From: Salinisphaera hydrothermalis
GTDB lineage: Bacteria > Pseudomonadota > Gammaproteobacteria > Nevskiales > Salinisphaeraceae
Length of the DNA stretch: 64,000 nucleotides
Reading direction: 5' to 3' (one strand)
Assembly (NCBI RefSeq): GCF_040361195.1
Contig: NZ_APNE01000003.1
This document shows, one piece after another, positions 35,401 to 43,910 of the stretch; within the stretch, counting starts at the first letter, position 1, and the number at the start of each line of letters is the position of its first letter. The notes under the pieces were generated by a model. The model saw only the letters and a list, made by a program, of their open reading frames with translations, was not told where the DNA came from and ran no database searches. Position numbers and translations under genes: made by a program.

Positions 35401-35515
35401 CGATCTCCGGGTACTGCTCCAGCGGCAGCGTGAAGATCGCGAGTGCACCCGCGAGGCTGACGATGATCGCCAGCACCGTCGCGAAGATCGGCCGGTCGAT
35501 GAAAAAACGCGACAC
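32414..35515 (-). CDS. RND multidrug efflux pump, AcrB/MexF (HAE1) type
   Basis: The 1033-residue protein has the full HAE1 architecture: MSRFFIDRPIFATVLAIIVSLAG at the start, 12 predicted membrane helices and two large periplasmic loops. The proton-relay motif GLLVDDAIVVVENVERV contains the paired Asp residues in helix 4. Other family stretches are PGSTGVIYRQFAVTIASAM, GIGYEWSGISFQQQQAGSQAP and GLLTTIGLSAKNAILIVEYA. It begins with GTG, overlapping the adaptor gene stop by one base. Substrates cannot be read from sequence; similarity to MexF/OqxB-like pumps suggests amphiphilic drugs or solvents. Confidence 0.96.
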   Translation of the reverse strand: MSRFFIDRPIFATVLAIIVSLAGALAIFTLPLEQYPEIAPPTISVAATYTGANAETTQNSVTQIIEQSMTGLDNLLYIESSSDSSGESRVRLTFASGTNPDIAQVQVQNELQRAIPRLPASVQQQGVRTYQSGGNYFLVFALSSTDGSMDEADIGDYIASTLTDPLSRVSGISQARNFGAEYALRIWLDPHKLNQYHLMPSDIRAALESQNANVSAGQLGGLPQSKGQQFTATITARSRLTSVDQFKHIIVKSNPDGSVVRLSDVARVEIGSDEYSEIARFNGRHAAGLGLELAAGANAMQTAQNVEKRLKELSQFFPPGLEAHVAFDTTPFVRASIEEVVKTLFEAVLLVVAIMFLFLQSLRATLVPALAVPVVLLGTFGVLAIFGYSINTLTMFALVLAIGLLVDDAIVVVENVERVMAERGLSPRDATIASMGEIQGALIGIALVLSAVFVPMAFFPGSTGVIYRQFAVTIASAMVLSVGVALILTPALCASLLKPIEKRRPPGRVFTAFNRGVSAAASGSQRIARRLIHARALVMLVFAGIVLAVAWLFTHLPSAFLPNEDQGVLMVSIQLPPGATANRTVDAIDRVTDYFKSRPNVKSIFAIASSDGQNTGRAFVHLVDWRKRTGVNPSSEAIAARATAALSKIRDARIYVLSPPALRNLGDSSGFELELEDVGGVGRDALTAAREQFLKLARADDKLAQMRADTTNPNAQFAIDIDDAKARAHGLAIADINSTLSAAFGGSYVDDFIYHGRVKRVYMEGDTPYRMQPADVNDWYVRNTDGDMVPFSAFSTAHWTTGLPELERYNGVAAYQISGQPAPGVSSSDAMAEVKKLVDQLPEGIGYEWSGISFQQQQAGSQAPLLYAVSIGFVFLCLAALYESWSIPIAVMLVVPLGVLGALLAILTRGMPIDVYFQVGLLTTIGLSAKNAILIVEYAHQLERAGESLMDAALHAVRLRLRPILMTSLAFGMGVFPLMISTGAGAGARNSVGTGVFGGMVAATALAIFFVPVFFVLSRAGWRRLTADGRVAR

Positions 35516-36717
35516 TAGGCGGCCGGGCTCTGGACGTGTGCGGAGTCGCCGGCGGGGGTGAGATCATGCACATGGCCGTCGGCATCGATGGTCACGGGTA
35601 CGGCCTTGACCTTGTCGCCGACGTTGACCTTGTCCGTGCCCTGCACGATCACGCGGTCGCCCGTTGCCAGTCCGGCGGTCACGCGCCAGCGGTTGTCATC
35701 GGTGGCCGAGGCGATCTTGAGCTTGTGGCGGGCGACCTTGCCGTCGGCGCCCACGACCAGCGCCGTGGGCCGGCCGGCCGCGTCGCGCTGTACGCCCTGT
35801 TGCGGTACCAGAATGGATTTCACGTCGATGCCCTGGGTGAGCGTGGCGCGAACGTACATGCCCGGCAGCAGCGTGTGATCGGGGTTGGGGACGATCGCGC
35901 GTAGCATGACCGCGCCCGTGTCGGGGGCGACTTCCGCGCCCGAGAATTCCAGCTTGCCCTTCAATGTCGTATCGCTGCCCTCGGGCGAAACGGTGACCGG
36001 TGCGGCGTTGTTCTTGTCGGTTTCCAGTGCGCCGGTGGCGACGGCGTGTTTGAGGGTGAGGTACTGGCTCACCGATTGCTGGATATCGATATAGATCGGA
36101 TCGAGCTGATTGATCGTGGTCAGGGCATTGGTCTGGTTGGCGGTCACCAGCGCGCCGGGGGTCACGGCCGACGCCCCGATGCGCCCCGAAATGGGCGCCT
36201 TGATGCGGGTGTAGCCGAGATTGATTCGGGCGGTCTGCAGATTGGCCCGGGCGTTGGCGACATCCGCGCGGTCCTGGGCGAGTTGGGCGACGGCGTTGTC
36301 GCGATCCTGCTTGCTGATGGCATCGATCGCGGCCAGATGCTGATAGCGACGGGCCAGCGGCGCGGCCGATTTCACGGCGGCCTGCGCCTGTTGCAGCTGG
36401 GCATTCGCCTGGGACACGGCGGCTTCGTAGCGGGCCGGGTCGATCTGGTAGAGCACGTCGCCGGCGGCGACGTCGGCGCCCTCGGTGAACAGCCGCTTCT
36501 TGATGATGCCGTCGACCTGGGGGCGCACGTCCGAGCTCATGTAGGCACGGGTACGTCCGGGCAGCGTTTCGGTCACGGTGTAGGGCTGCGGCATGACCTT
36601 GTACACGCCGACTGTCGTGAGCGTCTTCGGTGCGGCCGACTGCGGCTGCGAGCACGCCGTCAGCAACAGCACGATAACGGCCGCAGCGGGCAGGCCGAGC
36701 CGGTGAACAAGCGACAT
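35515..36717 (-). CDS. RND periplasmic adaptor (membrane fusion protein), AcrA/MexE type
   Basis: The 400-residue lipoprotein has signal and lipobox LLTAC, then the adaptor core: YTVTETLPGRTRAYMSSDVRPQVDGIIKKRLFTEGADVAAGD (biotinyl-lipoyl half), a coiled-coil hairpin rich in Ala/Gln, a second lipoyl half with NLGYTRIKAPISGRIGAS, and beta-barrel and membrane-proximal domains. The ATG at 36717 is chosen to fit the signal peptide although its ribosome site is poor; 25 more residues are possible upstream. It is the first gene of the efflux operon, with a 393-base gap to the divergent ubiE. Confidence 0.93.
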   Translation of the reverse strand: MSLVHRLGLPAAAVIVLLLTACSQPQSAAPKTLTTVGVYKVMPQPYTVTETLPGRTRAYMSSDVRPQVDGIIKKRLFTEGADVAAGDVLYQIDPARYEAAVSQANAQLQQAQAAVKSAAPLARRYQHLAAIDAISKQDRDNAVAQLAQDRADVANARANLQTARINLGYTRIKAPISGRIGASAVTPGALVTANQTNALTTINQLDPIYIDIQQSVSQYLTLKHAVATGALETDKNNAAPVTVSPEGSDTTLKGKLEFSGAEVAPDTGAVMLRAIVPNPDHTLLPGMYVRATLTQGIDVKSILVPQQGVQRDAAGRPTALVVGADGKVARHKLKIASATDDNRWRVTAGLATGDRVIVQGTDKVNVGDKVKAVPVTIDADGHVHDLTPAGDSAHVQSPAA

Positions 36718-37110
36718 GACGTAGACGAACCCCTTTCGAATCGACGCCGGTAAGGCGTCGCGCGGCGCATGCATTTTTCGCGCCAGAGCCACGCCCGGGA
36801 TCCGCCCGGCCGCATGGCCCAGTTCGCGAGTCTAACTGAGTCGTTATGGGCCGTGGCGGCCATGTGTGGCGCCCGAAGTCCCGGGCATCGAGTTGCGGGC
36901 CGACAGCCGGTTGCGCCGGGAACTCAGCCGGGCTGTGGCGAGCCCGGGCAGGCGACTCGTGTCCGGTCGATGTATTCATCCGCTGGTATCAACGGCGTGA
37001 CGCGCTGCGGTAAGAGACCCCGACCCCGCCGAAAACGAGCGGTGGTTTGCTTGGCCGCCGCGCCTGCCAGTGCGGTAAGCTTGCCGCCAAGTTCAACAAT
37101 CCATTCGGTC
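36718..37110. other. Divergent promoter region, efflux operon and ubiE
   Basis: 393 bases separate the adaptor and ubiE starts. Neither a clear operator palindrome nor a convincing sigma-70 promoter was seen. A reverse 76-codon open frame (36924-37154) overlaps the ubiE start and does not look like a gene. Confidence 0.4.
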
Positions 37111-37884
37111 ATGGTCGATTCCCGCCAGCCGTCATCGGACGATTCCGATACCATCGATTTCGGTTACGAACGCGTGCCGCGCGGGGCCAAGGCCCAGCGC
37201 GTCGGTGCCGTGTTCGATTCGGTGGCCGATAACTACGACATCATGAACGATCTCATGTCGATGGGCGTCCATCGGGCATGGAAGCGTTTCACGATTAGCC
37301 TGGCGGCCGTGCGACCGGGCGAGCGCGTGCTCGATCTGGCCAGCGGTACGGGCGATCTGGCGGCGGGCTTTGCCAAGAAGGTCGGGGCGTCGGGCCGCGT
37401 GCTGATGTCCGACATCAACCACGCCATGCTCTCCAACGGGCGCGATCGGATGATCGAGCGCGGTCTGGTGTCGAACGTCGATTATTGTCTGGCCAACGCC
37501 GAGAAGCTGCCGTTTGCCGACGACTCGTTCGATTGCGTGACCATCGGCTTCGGTCTGCGCAACGTCACCGACAAGCAGAGCGCGCTCAACGAGATGGCGC
37601 GCGTGACCAAGCCCGGCGGGCGCACCATTGTGCTCGAATTCTCCAAGCCGGCGGTGCCGGGGCTGGGGCGCGTTTACGACGTCTATTCGTTTTCCGTGCT
37701 GCCGTGGCTGGGCAAGAACGTAGCCCGTGACGAGGCGGCCTATCGTTATCTGGCCGAGTCGATCCGCATGCATCCCGATCAGGAGACGCTGAAGTCGATG
37801 ATGAGCGATGCCGGCTTCATCCGTTGCGGCTATCACAATCTCACCGGCGGCATCGTTGCCGTGCATCGCGGCTACGCGCCATGA
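37111..37884 (+). CDS. ubiE: Ubiquinone/menaquinone C-methyltransferase
   Basis: The 257-residue SAM-dependent enzyme methylates demethoxy-benzoquinol in ubiquinone synthesis. Visible are IDFGYERVPRGAKAQRVGAVFDSVADNYDIMNDLMSMG, the SAM motif VLDLASGTGDLA, FDCVTIGFGLRNVTDK and LEFSKP. The ATG at 37111 begins the conserved part; longer starts in the open frame add unrelated residues. It overlaps ubiJ by four bases (ATGA), and ubiJ overlaps ubiB, giving the classic ubiE-ubiJ-ubiB operon. Confidence 0.97.
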   Translation: MVDSRQPSSDDSDTIDFGYERVPRGAKAQRVGAVFDSVADNYDIMNDLMSMGVHRAWKRFTISLAAVRPGERVLDLASGTGDLAAGFAKKVGASGRVLMSDINHAMLSNGRDRMIERGLVSNVDYCLANAEKLPFADDSFDCVTIGFGLRNVTDKQSALNEMARVTKPGGRTIVLEFSKPAVPGLGRVYDVYSFSVLPWLGKNVARDEAAYRYLAESIRMHPDQETLKSMMSDAGFIRCGYHNLTGGIVAVHRGYAP

Positions 37885-38507
37885 GCCCGGCGGGAGATTT
37901 TCGCGGCCTGCCCGGTCCGGCGCGGGCCGCCGCCGAGATGGCGCTCAATCGCTATATCGGCGCCGATGCGACCGCGCTCGAACGCGCCGCCGCACTCGCC
38001 GGCCGGTCGCTGACCGTCTGTTTCTCCGATCTCGGCCTGGCGGTCACTTTCATCGGCGAGCGCCACGGGTTGCAGGTTGCCGGTTCGCCCGACGGCGACC
38101 CGGACGTGCGTCTGACGGGGCGCTCCACCGTGTTCGCGCGCGTGTTCTTCTCCGGCGGGCGCGAAGGGCTCACCGGCGGTGGCCTGCGCATCGAGGGCGA
38201 TATCGGCATCGCGCAACAGTTCGCCGATCTGTTCTCGGGTGTGGATTTCAATCTTGGCGATCTGCTGGATCAGCGCTTCGGCCCGGTGGTCGGGCATTTC
38301 CTCGAGCAGGGCGCGAAGAGCGCTGCCGGGCTGTTCTCGCGCCTGCGGCGTGAGCTGCCGGCCCAGACCGCCGAATATCTGCGCGAGGAAACCCGCGACG
38401 TGGTCGGCGCCTGGGAGCACGAGAAGCTGGCCGCCGAGGTCCAGGCATTCCGTGACGAAGTCGAGCGTACCGCCGCCCGCATCAAACGACTGGAGCGGCG
38501 ACGCTGA
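37881..38507 (+). CDS. ubiJ: Ubiquinone biosynthesis accessory factor, SCP2 domain
   Basis: The 208-residue protein has an SCP2-like lipid-binding N-terminal half (VCFSDLGLAVTFIGERHG, DVRLTGRSTVFARVFFSGG, LRIEGDIGIAQQFADLF) and a charged, coiled-coil C-terminus (LAAEVQAFRDEVERTAARIKRLE). UbiJ organises the cytosolic Ubi complex and binds the isoprenoid tail. Start and stop overlap the neighbours by four bases and one base. The position between ubiE and ubiB supports the assignment as much as sequence does. Confidence 0.9.
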   Translation: MSPAGDFRGLPGPARAAAEMALNRYIGADATALERAAALAGRSLTVCFSDLGLAVTFIGERHGLQVAGSPDGDPDVRLTGRSTVFARVFFSGGREGLTGGGLRIEGDIGIAQQFADLFSGVDFNLGDLLDQRFGPVVGHFLEQGAKSAAGLFSRLRRELPAQTAEYLREETRDVVGAWEHEKLAAEVQAFRDEVERTAARIKRLERRR

Positions 38508-40147
38508 TGTTCGGACGTTCGAGGCGTGTGCTGGAAATCCTGCGCACGATGCGCCGCTACGGTCTGGGTGAGCTGTTCGGCGACAACGCGCCGACCTGGC
38601 TGGTCGGCAAGCCGAAGCATTTCGATGAGCCGGTCGAGGTGCGTCTGCGCCTGGCGCTCGAATCGCTCGGGCCGGTATTCATCAAGTTCGGCCAGACGCT
38701 GTCCACGCGCCGCGATTTATTGCCGGACGGCATGGCCGAGGAACTGTCCAAGCTGCAGGACGACGTGCCGCCATTCGAAGGCGCCGAGGCGCGTTCGTTG
38801 ATCGAGGCCGCCTACGGCCACGAGCTGGAGCGTTTCTTCGCCGAGTTCGAGGAGCAGCCGATGGCCGCGGCCTCGATCGCCCAGGTGCATGCCGCGCGGC
38901 TACACCCGGCCGAGGGCGAAGCCCAGGGCGCGTCCGTCGTGGTCAAGGTGCTGCGTCCGGACGTGCACGAGCGCGTCGCGCGCGATATCTCGGTGCTGTA
39001 TACGCTGGCGCGGATGGCGGCACGCTTCCATCCGGAAGCCGAGCGTCTGCGTCCGGTGGAGATCGTGGCCGAATACGACCGCATCATCCACGACGAACTC
39101 AACCTGATGCGCGAGGGCGCCAACGCCAGCCAGCTCGGGCGCAACTGGTACGGCTCGGATCTCATCGTGCATCCGACCATTTACTTCGACTACAGCACCG
39201 AGTCGGTGCTGGTGATGGAGCGCATGGAAGGCGTGCCGATCGACGACGTCGACACGCTCAAAGCGGCCGGCGTGGACTTCAAGGTGCTGGCCGAGCGCGG
39301 CGTGGAGATCTTCTTCAAACAGGTCTTTCGCGACAATTTCTTCCATGCCGACATGCACCCCGGCAACATCTTCGTACAGACCGACAACCCCGAGCGCCCG
39401 CGCTACGTCGGTCTGGATTTCGGCATCGTCGGCACGCTGACGGCCGAAGATCAGCGCTATCTGGCCGAGAATTTCCTCGCGTTCTTCAACCAGGACTATC
39501 GGCGCATTGCCGAGCTGCACGTCGAATCCGGCTGGATGCCGGCCGATACCAGCATCGAGGATTTCGAGGGCGCCATCCGGACGGTGTCCGAGCCGATCAT
39601 GAACAAGCCGCTGGCCGAGATTTCCTTCGGTCTGTTCCTGGTGCGCCTGTTCAAGATCGCCCGGCGTTATCGCTATCAGGTCCAGCCGCAGCTGGTGCTG
39701 CTACAGAAGACCGTGCTCAACGTCGAAGGGCTGGGGCGCGATCTCTATCCGCAGCTCGATCTGTGGGCGACTGCCAAGCCGATTCTCGAGGACTGGATGC
39801 GCCGTCGGGCCGATCCGCGCATCGCCGCCGAGCGCATCCGCCAGCAGCTGCCGCAGCTAATCGACGGCCTGCCGGATCTGGTGAGCACTGTCGCCCGTCG
39901 GGCCCGGGCCGGCGAAGCGCCGGGCGCGCATCAGCTCGAAGCCGCCCTGACCGAGATTACCTACGAACTGCGCTCGGCACGGCGTGCCATGCGCTGGACG
40001 CTCGTCGGTACCGGGCTGGTCGTGGTGTCCGCGGCCGAGCTGGCCTATCCGCCGCTGCCGGTCTGGATGGCGATCATCACCGGGCTGGCCGGCGTCGCGA
40101 GCTGGGCCAAGGCCTGGCGCGGTACGCCGCGCCCGGCGCCGAAATAA
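38507..40147 (+). CDS. ubiB: Atypical kinase/ATPase of ubiquinone biosynthesis
   Basis: The 546-residue ABC1/ADCK-family protein has the family KxGQ signature in LGPVFIKFGQTLSTRRDLLP, the AAASIAQVH segment, VVVKVLRP with the ATP-binding Lys, and kinase-like loops HADMHPGNIFV and GLDFGIVG. Two hydrophobic helices at the C-terminus anchor it to the inner membrane. It has the expected length for UbiB and closes the ubi operon. It is thought to extract or mobilise ubiquinone intermediates. Confidence 0.96.
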   Translation: MFGRSRRVLEILRTMRRYGLGELFGDNAPTWLVGKPKHFDEPVEVRLRLALESLGPVFIKFGQTLSTRRDLLPDGMAEELSKLQDDVPPFEGAEARSLIEAAYGHELERFFAEFEEQPMAAASIAQVHAARLHPAEGEAQGASVVVKVLRPDVHERVARDISVLYTLARMAARFHPEAERLRPVEIVAEYDRIIHDELNLMREGANASQLGRNWYGSDLIVHPTIYFDYSTESVLVMERMEGVPIDDVDTLKAAGVDFKVLAERGVEIFFKQVFRDNFFHADMHPGNIFVQTDNPERPRYVGLDFGIVGTLTAEDQRYLAENFLAFFNQDYRRIAELHVESGWMPADTSIEDFEGAIRTVSEPIMNKPLAEISFGLFLVRLFKIARRYRYQVQPQLVLLQKTVLNVEGLGRDLYPQLDLWATAKPILEDWMRRRADPRIAAERIRQQLPQLIDGLPDLVSTVARRARAGEAPGAHQLEAALTEITYELRSARRAMRWTLVGTGLVVVSAAELAYPPLPVWMAIITGLAGVASWAKAWRGTPRPAPK

Positions 40148-40317
40148 TCACCCGCGTCAGGCGCCTGCCCCGAGTGGGACCTGGCGCTTGGTGGGGAAGC
40201 CGTCACGTCGACCTCATCGCCTCATGAGCTGCACCCCGCCACGACGGGTGCGATCGGCCACCTGAGCGCGCGATTCAGGCTGTATCAGCCCCTGTGACGG
40301 TGGGTCGCGGTGGTTGT

Positions 40318-40342
40318 GGGCGGGCGCCGGCCTGGCCCGCCC
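40318..40342 (-). terminator. GC-rich hairpin downstream of ctpA
   Basis: GGGCGGGC and GCCCGCCC form a perfect 8-bp stem around GCCGGCCTG. It lies 12 bases past the ctpA stop on the reverse strand and 170 bases past ubiB on the forward strand. There is no T-run, so termination is only probable. Confidence 0.45.
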
Positions 40343-40353
40343 CCAAGCCTTTA

Positions 40354-41997
40354 CTAAGAACCGCTCGAGCCGTCGCCGTTGCCCTGCGGCTTGGCGCTAT
40401 CGGATGTCCCGTCGGCGGCCGAGGCCGGCTTCGGCTGGGACGTCTGGCGATGGCTCTGGTTCTCGTGCAGCGTGTTCAGGCCCTTGAGCAGAGTCAGAGC
40501 TTCGTAGACGCCGTAGTCCTTCTCGACCAGCGGCTCCTTTTGGGCCTTGCTCTTGGCCTTGGCCCCGGACTCGTCGCCGGACGACGCATTCGAATCGTCG
40601 CTCTGGCTCGCCGGTGCGGATGAATCCGGTTTCTTCGATGGTGTACCGGTCTCGGGCTTGGCTTTCGAACCGTGGTCCGCGCCGTTCTGGCTGCCCTCGC
40701 TGCCGCTGGTGATGCCGTTGTCCTTGTCGTTGTCGTGGGCTGCCGGGCCGGCTCCGGCTTCGGCCCCGGTGTTCTTGAGCGCGCCGGGCAGGTCGGCCTC
40801 GGTATAACCATAGCCGCCGCTGGCCTGGGTCGGCGTGATCTTCACCGGGGCAAGCTTGATGTCCGGGGTAATGCCCTCGGCCTGAATCGAGCGGCCGGAC
40901 GGGGTGTAGTAGCGCGCGGTGGTGAGCTTGAGCGCCGAGCCGTCGTTGAGCGGCAGCACGGTCTGCACCGAGCCCTTGCCGAAGGTCTGCGTTCCCATGA
41001 TCACCGCGCGATGATCGTCCTGCAGGGCGCCGGAGACGATCTCGGCGGCTGACGCCGTGCCCTGATTGACCAGCACCACGATCGGCGCGCCGTCGAGCTT
41101 GTCGCCCGGCGTGGCCATGAACTTGTGGTTGGTATCCGCCGAGCGGCCCTGGATCGAAACGATGGGGCCACTGCTCACGAAGTCGTCGGAGACGTCGACC
41201 GCGGCATTGAGCACGCCGCCGGGGTTGTTACGCAGATCGAGCACGAGCCCCTTGAGCGACCCGCCGGCCTGTTTCTTCAGCTTGGCCAGCGCCTTGTTCA
41301 TGCCCTTGGCCGTGCCTTCGGTGAACTGGCTGATGCGGATATAACCATAGCCGGGCGCCAGCATGCGCGATTTCACGCTCGCGACCTGAATGTCGGCGCG
41401 CTTGAGGCTCAGGTGAATCGGCTTGTCGTGGCCGTCGCGCAGAATGGTGAGCGTGATCTTGCTACCCGGCTTGCCGCGCATGGCGTGCACCGCATCGCTC
41501 ATGGACATGCCTTTCACCGGCTTGTCGTCGATGCGGATAATCATGTCGCCGGGCTGGATGCCGGCGCGCGAGGCCGGCGTGTCGTCGATCGGCGAGACAA
41601 CCTGCAGATAGCCGTTCTCCATCTGCACCTTCACCCCCAGACCGCCGAACTGGCCCGACGTCGATACCGACAATTGCTTGTATTCGTCCGGATCGAGATA
41701 GGCCGAGTGTGGGTCCAGGCCCTCGACCATGCCGTGGATCGCGTTATCCAGCAGCGTCTTGTCGGATACCTTCTCGACGTAGCCCTGCTTGACCTCATGC
41801 ATGATCGCGACGAACTTGCGCAGCTCCGACAGCGGCAACTTCTGATTCGCGTCGCTGGCGTCGTCCGGCTTCTGCAGCTTCTGGACATCGGCCGCGGCGG
41901 GCGCGCTGTCGGCGAACGTGTTCTCTCCGATCGTGGCGACCGTGCCGACGATGACGCCGAGCACGATCAGGGAGGCGCCGCGCAGTTTGGAGTCCAT
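40354..41997 (-). CDS. ctpA: C-terminal processing peptidase (S41, CtpA/Prc family)
   Basis: The 547-residue periplasmic serine protease has an N-terminal signal/anchor helix, a PDZ domain (about 95-180, GGLGVKVQMENGYLQVVSPIDDTPASRAGIQPGDMI) and the S41 core. The dyad is the Ser in NQGTASAAEIVSGAL and the Lys in TQTFGKGSVQTVLPL. After LPGALKN a Ser/Asp/Gly-rich linker of about 85 residues interrupts the usual C-terminus before KDYGVYEALTLLKGL, and a second low-complexity tail ends the protein; CtpA is normally about 440 residues. It lies downstream of envC, as in Pseudomonas, where CtpA trims peptidoglycan hydrolases. Confidence 0.94.
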   Translation of the reverse strand: MDSKLRGASLIVLGVIVGTVATIGENTFADSAPAAADVQKLQKPDDASDANQKLPLSELRKFVAIMHEVKQGYVEKVSDKTLLDNAIHGMVEGLDPHSAYLDPDEYKQLSVSTSGQFGGLGVKVQMENGYLQVVSPIDDTPASRAGIQPGDMIIRIDDKPVKGMSMSDAVHAMRGKPGSKITLTILRDGHDKPIHLSLKRADIQVASVKSRMLAPGYGYIRISQFTEGTAKGMNKALAKLKKQAGGSLKGLVLDLRNNPGGVLNAAVDVSDDFVSSGPIVSIQGRSADTNHKFMATPGDKLDGAPIVVLVNQGTASAAEIVSGALQDDHRAVIMGTQTFGKGSVQTVLPLNDGSALKLTTARYYTPSGRSIQAEGITPDIKLAPVKITPTQASGGYGYTEADLPGALKNTGAEAGAGPAAHDNDKDNGITSGSEGSQNGADHGSKAKPETGTPSKKPDSSAPASQSDDSNASSGDESGAKAKSKAQKEPLVEKDYGVYEALTLLKGLNTLHENQSHRQTSQPKPASAADGTSDSAKPQGNGDGSSGS

Positions 41998-42136
41998 GTC
42001 TTGTTTCCAGTGTGGTGTCAGTCGATTCCGGGGCCGCTGGGCGTCCGGTCAGGCGCTCGTGACGCGTGTCGCCATCATGCCGGTCGATCGAAGATCCCGG
42101 CGGTGCCGCGACGATTATCGACGATAGCATACGGCC

Positions 42137-43315
42137 CTAGCCGGCCAGCCAGTGGCTCGGGTTGACCGGGTTCTGGCCGTGCCGGATCTCGAAATAAATG
42201 CCGTTTTTGTTGTGCCCGCCGCTGTGGCCGGCGGTGGCGATCGGCTGGCCGGTGGACACTGCATCGCCGACATCGACATAGCTCGCGGCCGCATGGCCGT
42301 ACAACGAGTAATAGCCGTGCCCGTGATCGATGATCACGATCAGCCCGTAGCCTTTCATATAGCCGACATAGACCACGCGACCGCCGGCCACCGCATGGAC
42401 TGGCGTGCCCTGGGGCGCAGCGAACCATTCGCCCTGCCAGCGTAGCGGGCCGCCGTTCTTGGTCTGACCGTAGCGCGCGAGCACGCTCTTGGCGGGCACC
42501 GGCGGGTGCATGCGTCCCTTGAGTTTGTAGAACGGTACGCCGGAGGGCACGGGCGGCAGGTTCGACAGCTGCGTCTGTACCGAATTCAGCAGTTTCTTGA
42601 GCTGGGCTTCCTGGTCGCGCATGTCCGACAGGCTGGATCGATGCGACGACAGTTGATGATCGAGAGCCGTGAGCGTGGCTTTCTGTTTTTTCTCGCTTGC
42701 TTCCAGCGAATCCAGCGTCTTCGCGCGGGCCGCGCGCTGGTCGGCGAGCTGGGCGCGTTCGTTTTCCAGCGATTGCTGCTTGGACGCCAGACGTGACAGC
42801 ACGGTCTTGAGATGAGCGACCTGCTGGCTCTGGGCGTCGGAGAAGTACTGGTAATAGTTGAGCATGCGGCCGATGCGATCGGGTGACGCCCCGGACAGCA
42901 GCAGCCGCATCCGGCTCATGCGGCCGGTCTCATAGGCCGAGCGCACCTGGGCGCGCAAGGCTTCGAGTTCGTCCGAGAGATGGTCGCGTTCGGCGTCGCG
43001 CTGTTGCTTGAGGCGCGCGATACGTTTCTTGTGCTCGGCGATGTCGTGATCCAGCGAATCGAGCCGCTTGCGGGTCGCGCTGATGCGCGACTGCGCCTCG
43101 GCCAGCGCGTCCGACAGATCGCTGCGCTGGTTCGAATCGGAGGCGATCTGCTTGCGCACCTTGGCGATGCGATTGCGCAGGGCCGACAGTTCCGCACGGG
43201 CGTGCGCCGCGCGCGAGTCGTCGTCGGCGAGGCCGGCCGCCGGGGCGAGGATGGACAACGCAAGCAATGCTGCGCCGAGCACGTGGGTCAACCGCATCGG
43301 GCGATTGTAAGACAA
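42137..43315 (-). CDS. envC: Murein hydrolase activator, EnvC-like
   Basis: The 392-residue protein has a signal peptide, a long coiled coil (about 35-260, alternating Ala/Arg/Gln/Glu) and a C-terminal LytM/M23 domain (GTPVHAVAGGRVVYVGYMKGYGLIVIIDHGHGYYSLYGHA). The first zinc-binding HxxxD motif is absent (the position reads WFAAPQGTP), as in E. coli EnvC, so it should activate amidases during septum splitting rather than cut peptidoglycan. A second Met at 43297 is an alternative start. It is 139 bases upstream of ctpA on the same strand. Confidence 0.9.
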   Translation of the reverse strand: MSYNRPMRLTHVLGAALLALSILAPAAGLADDDSRAAHARAELSALRNRIAKVRKQIASDSNQRSDLSDALAEAQSRISATRKRLDSLDHDIAEHKKRIARLKQQRDAERDHLSDELEALRAQVRSAYETGRMSRMRLLLSGASPDRIGRMLNYYQYFSDAQSQQVAHLKTVLSRLASKQQSLENERAQLADQRAARAKTLDSLEASEKKQKATLTALDHQLSSHRSSLSDMRDQEAQLKKLLNSVQTQLSNLPPVPSGVPFYKLKGRMHPPVPAKSVLARYGQTKNGGPLRWQGEWFAAPQGTPVHAVAGGRVVYVGYMKGYGLIVIIDHGHGYYSLYGHAAASYVDVGDAVSTGQPIATAGHSGGHNKNGIYFEIRHGQNPVNPSHWLAG

Positions 43316-43454
43316 GCGGCGCCGTGCGGGTCAGGGCGGCGTCGACTATGCAATAATCCCCGGCCGGCGCCCGGACCCCGGGCGATCTCAACGGCGCGCG
43401 GGGCCGTCGTCCGCGCGGCTCGGGCACGCATCTATCAAGACTCGGCACATCGGT

Positions 43455-43880
43455 ATGAATCAGTTGCTGGAATTCGTCGTCCATCATCCGCTGCTCTGGG
43501 GCGCGCTGGGCGTGATCGTGATCGCCTTCATCGCGAACGAGGCATGGCGGGCATTCTCCGGCGGCGGGCCCATCTCCTCGGCCGAGGCGGTGCGCTTGAT
43601 GAACAGCGACGATGCCGTCGTGGTCGACACGCGCTCGTCGTCGGAATACAAGAAGAATCACATCCTCAACGCCAAGCACGTGCCCACGGCGGGCATCGAC
43701 GATCGCGCCAAGGAAATCTCGCGCGATACCAACAAACCGATCATCGTCTACTGCGGGGCCGGCAATGCCGCGCCAGCGGCTGCGGCCAAGCTGCGCGCTA
43801 AGGGCTATACCCGGGTCTATGCGCTCAAGGGCGGGATCAACAGCTGGCAGGCCGACGGGCTGCCGGTCACCAGTAAATAA
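43455..43880 (+). CDS. Membrane-anchored rhodanese-like protein (YibN type)
   Basis: The 141-residue protein has an N-terminal membrane helix (LLWGALGVIVIAFIANEAW) and a rhodanese domain with active-site Cys100 in VYCGAGNAA, preceded by VVDTRSSSEYKKNHI. It corresponds to E. coli YibN, which lies in the same order before secB and gpsA. It may handle sulfane sulfur or assist membrane-protein insertion; this is not settled. It is divergent from envC across a 139-base gap and 30 bases before secB. Confidence 0.9.
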   Translation: MNQLLEFVVHHPLLWGALGVIVIAFIANEAWRAFSGGGPISSAEAVRLMNSDDAVVVDTRSSSEYKKNHILNAKHVPTAGIDDRAKEISRDTNKPIIVYCGAGNAAPAAAAKLRAKGYTRVYALKGGINSWQADGLPVTSK

Positions 43881-43910
43881 GCGGCGCGTTCGCGCCAATC
43901 AGGAGGGACC

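Noticed and set aside
36924..37154. Small reverse open frame overlapping the ubiE start
   Set aside because: It has no ribosome site, overlaps ubiE codons and resembles no family.
42137..43315. EnvC-like protein as an active M23 endopeptidase
   Set aside because: The first zinc-binding HxxxD motif is missing, so an activator role is more likely.
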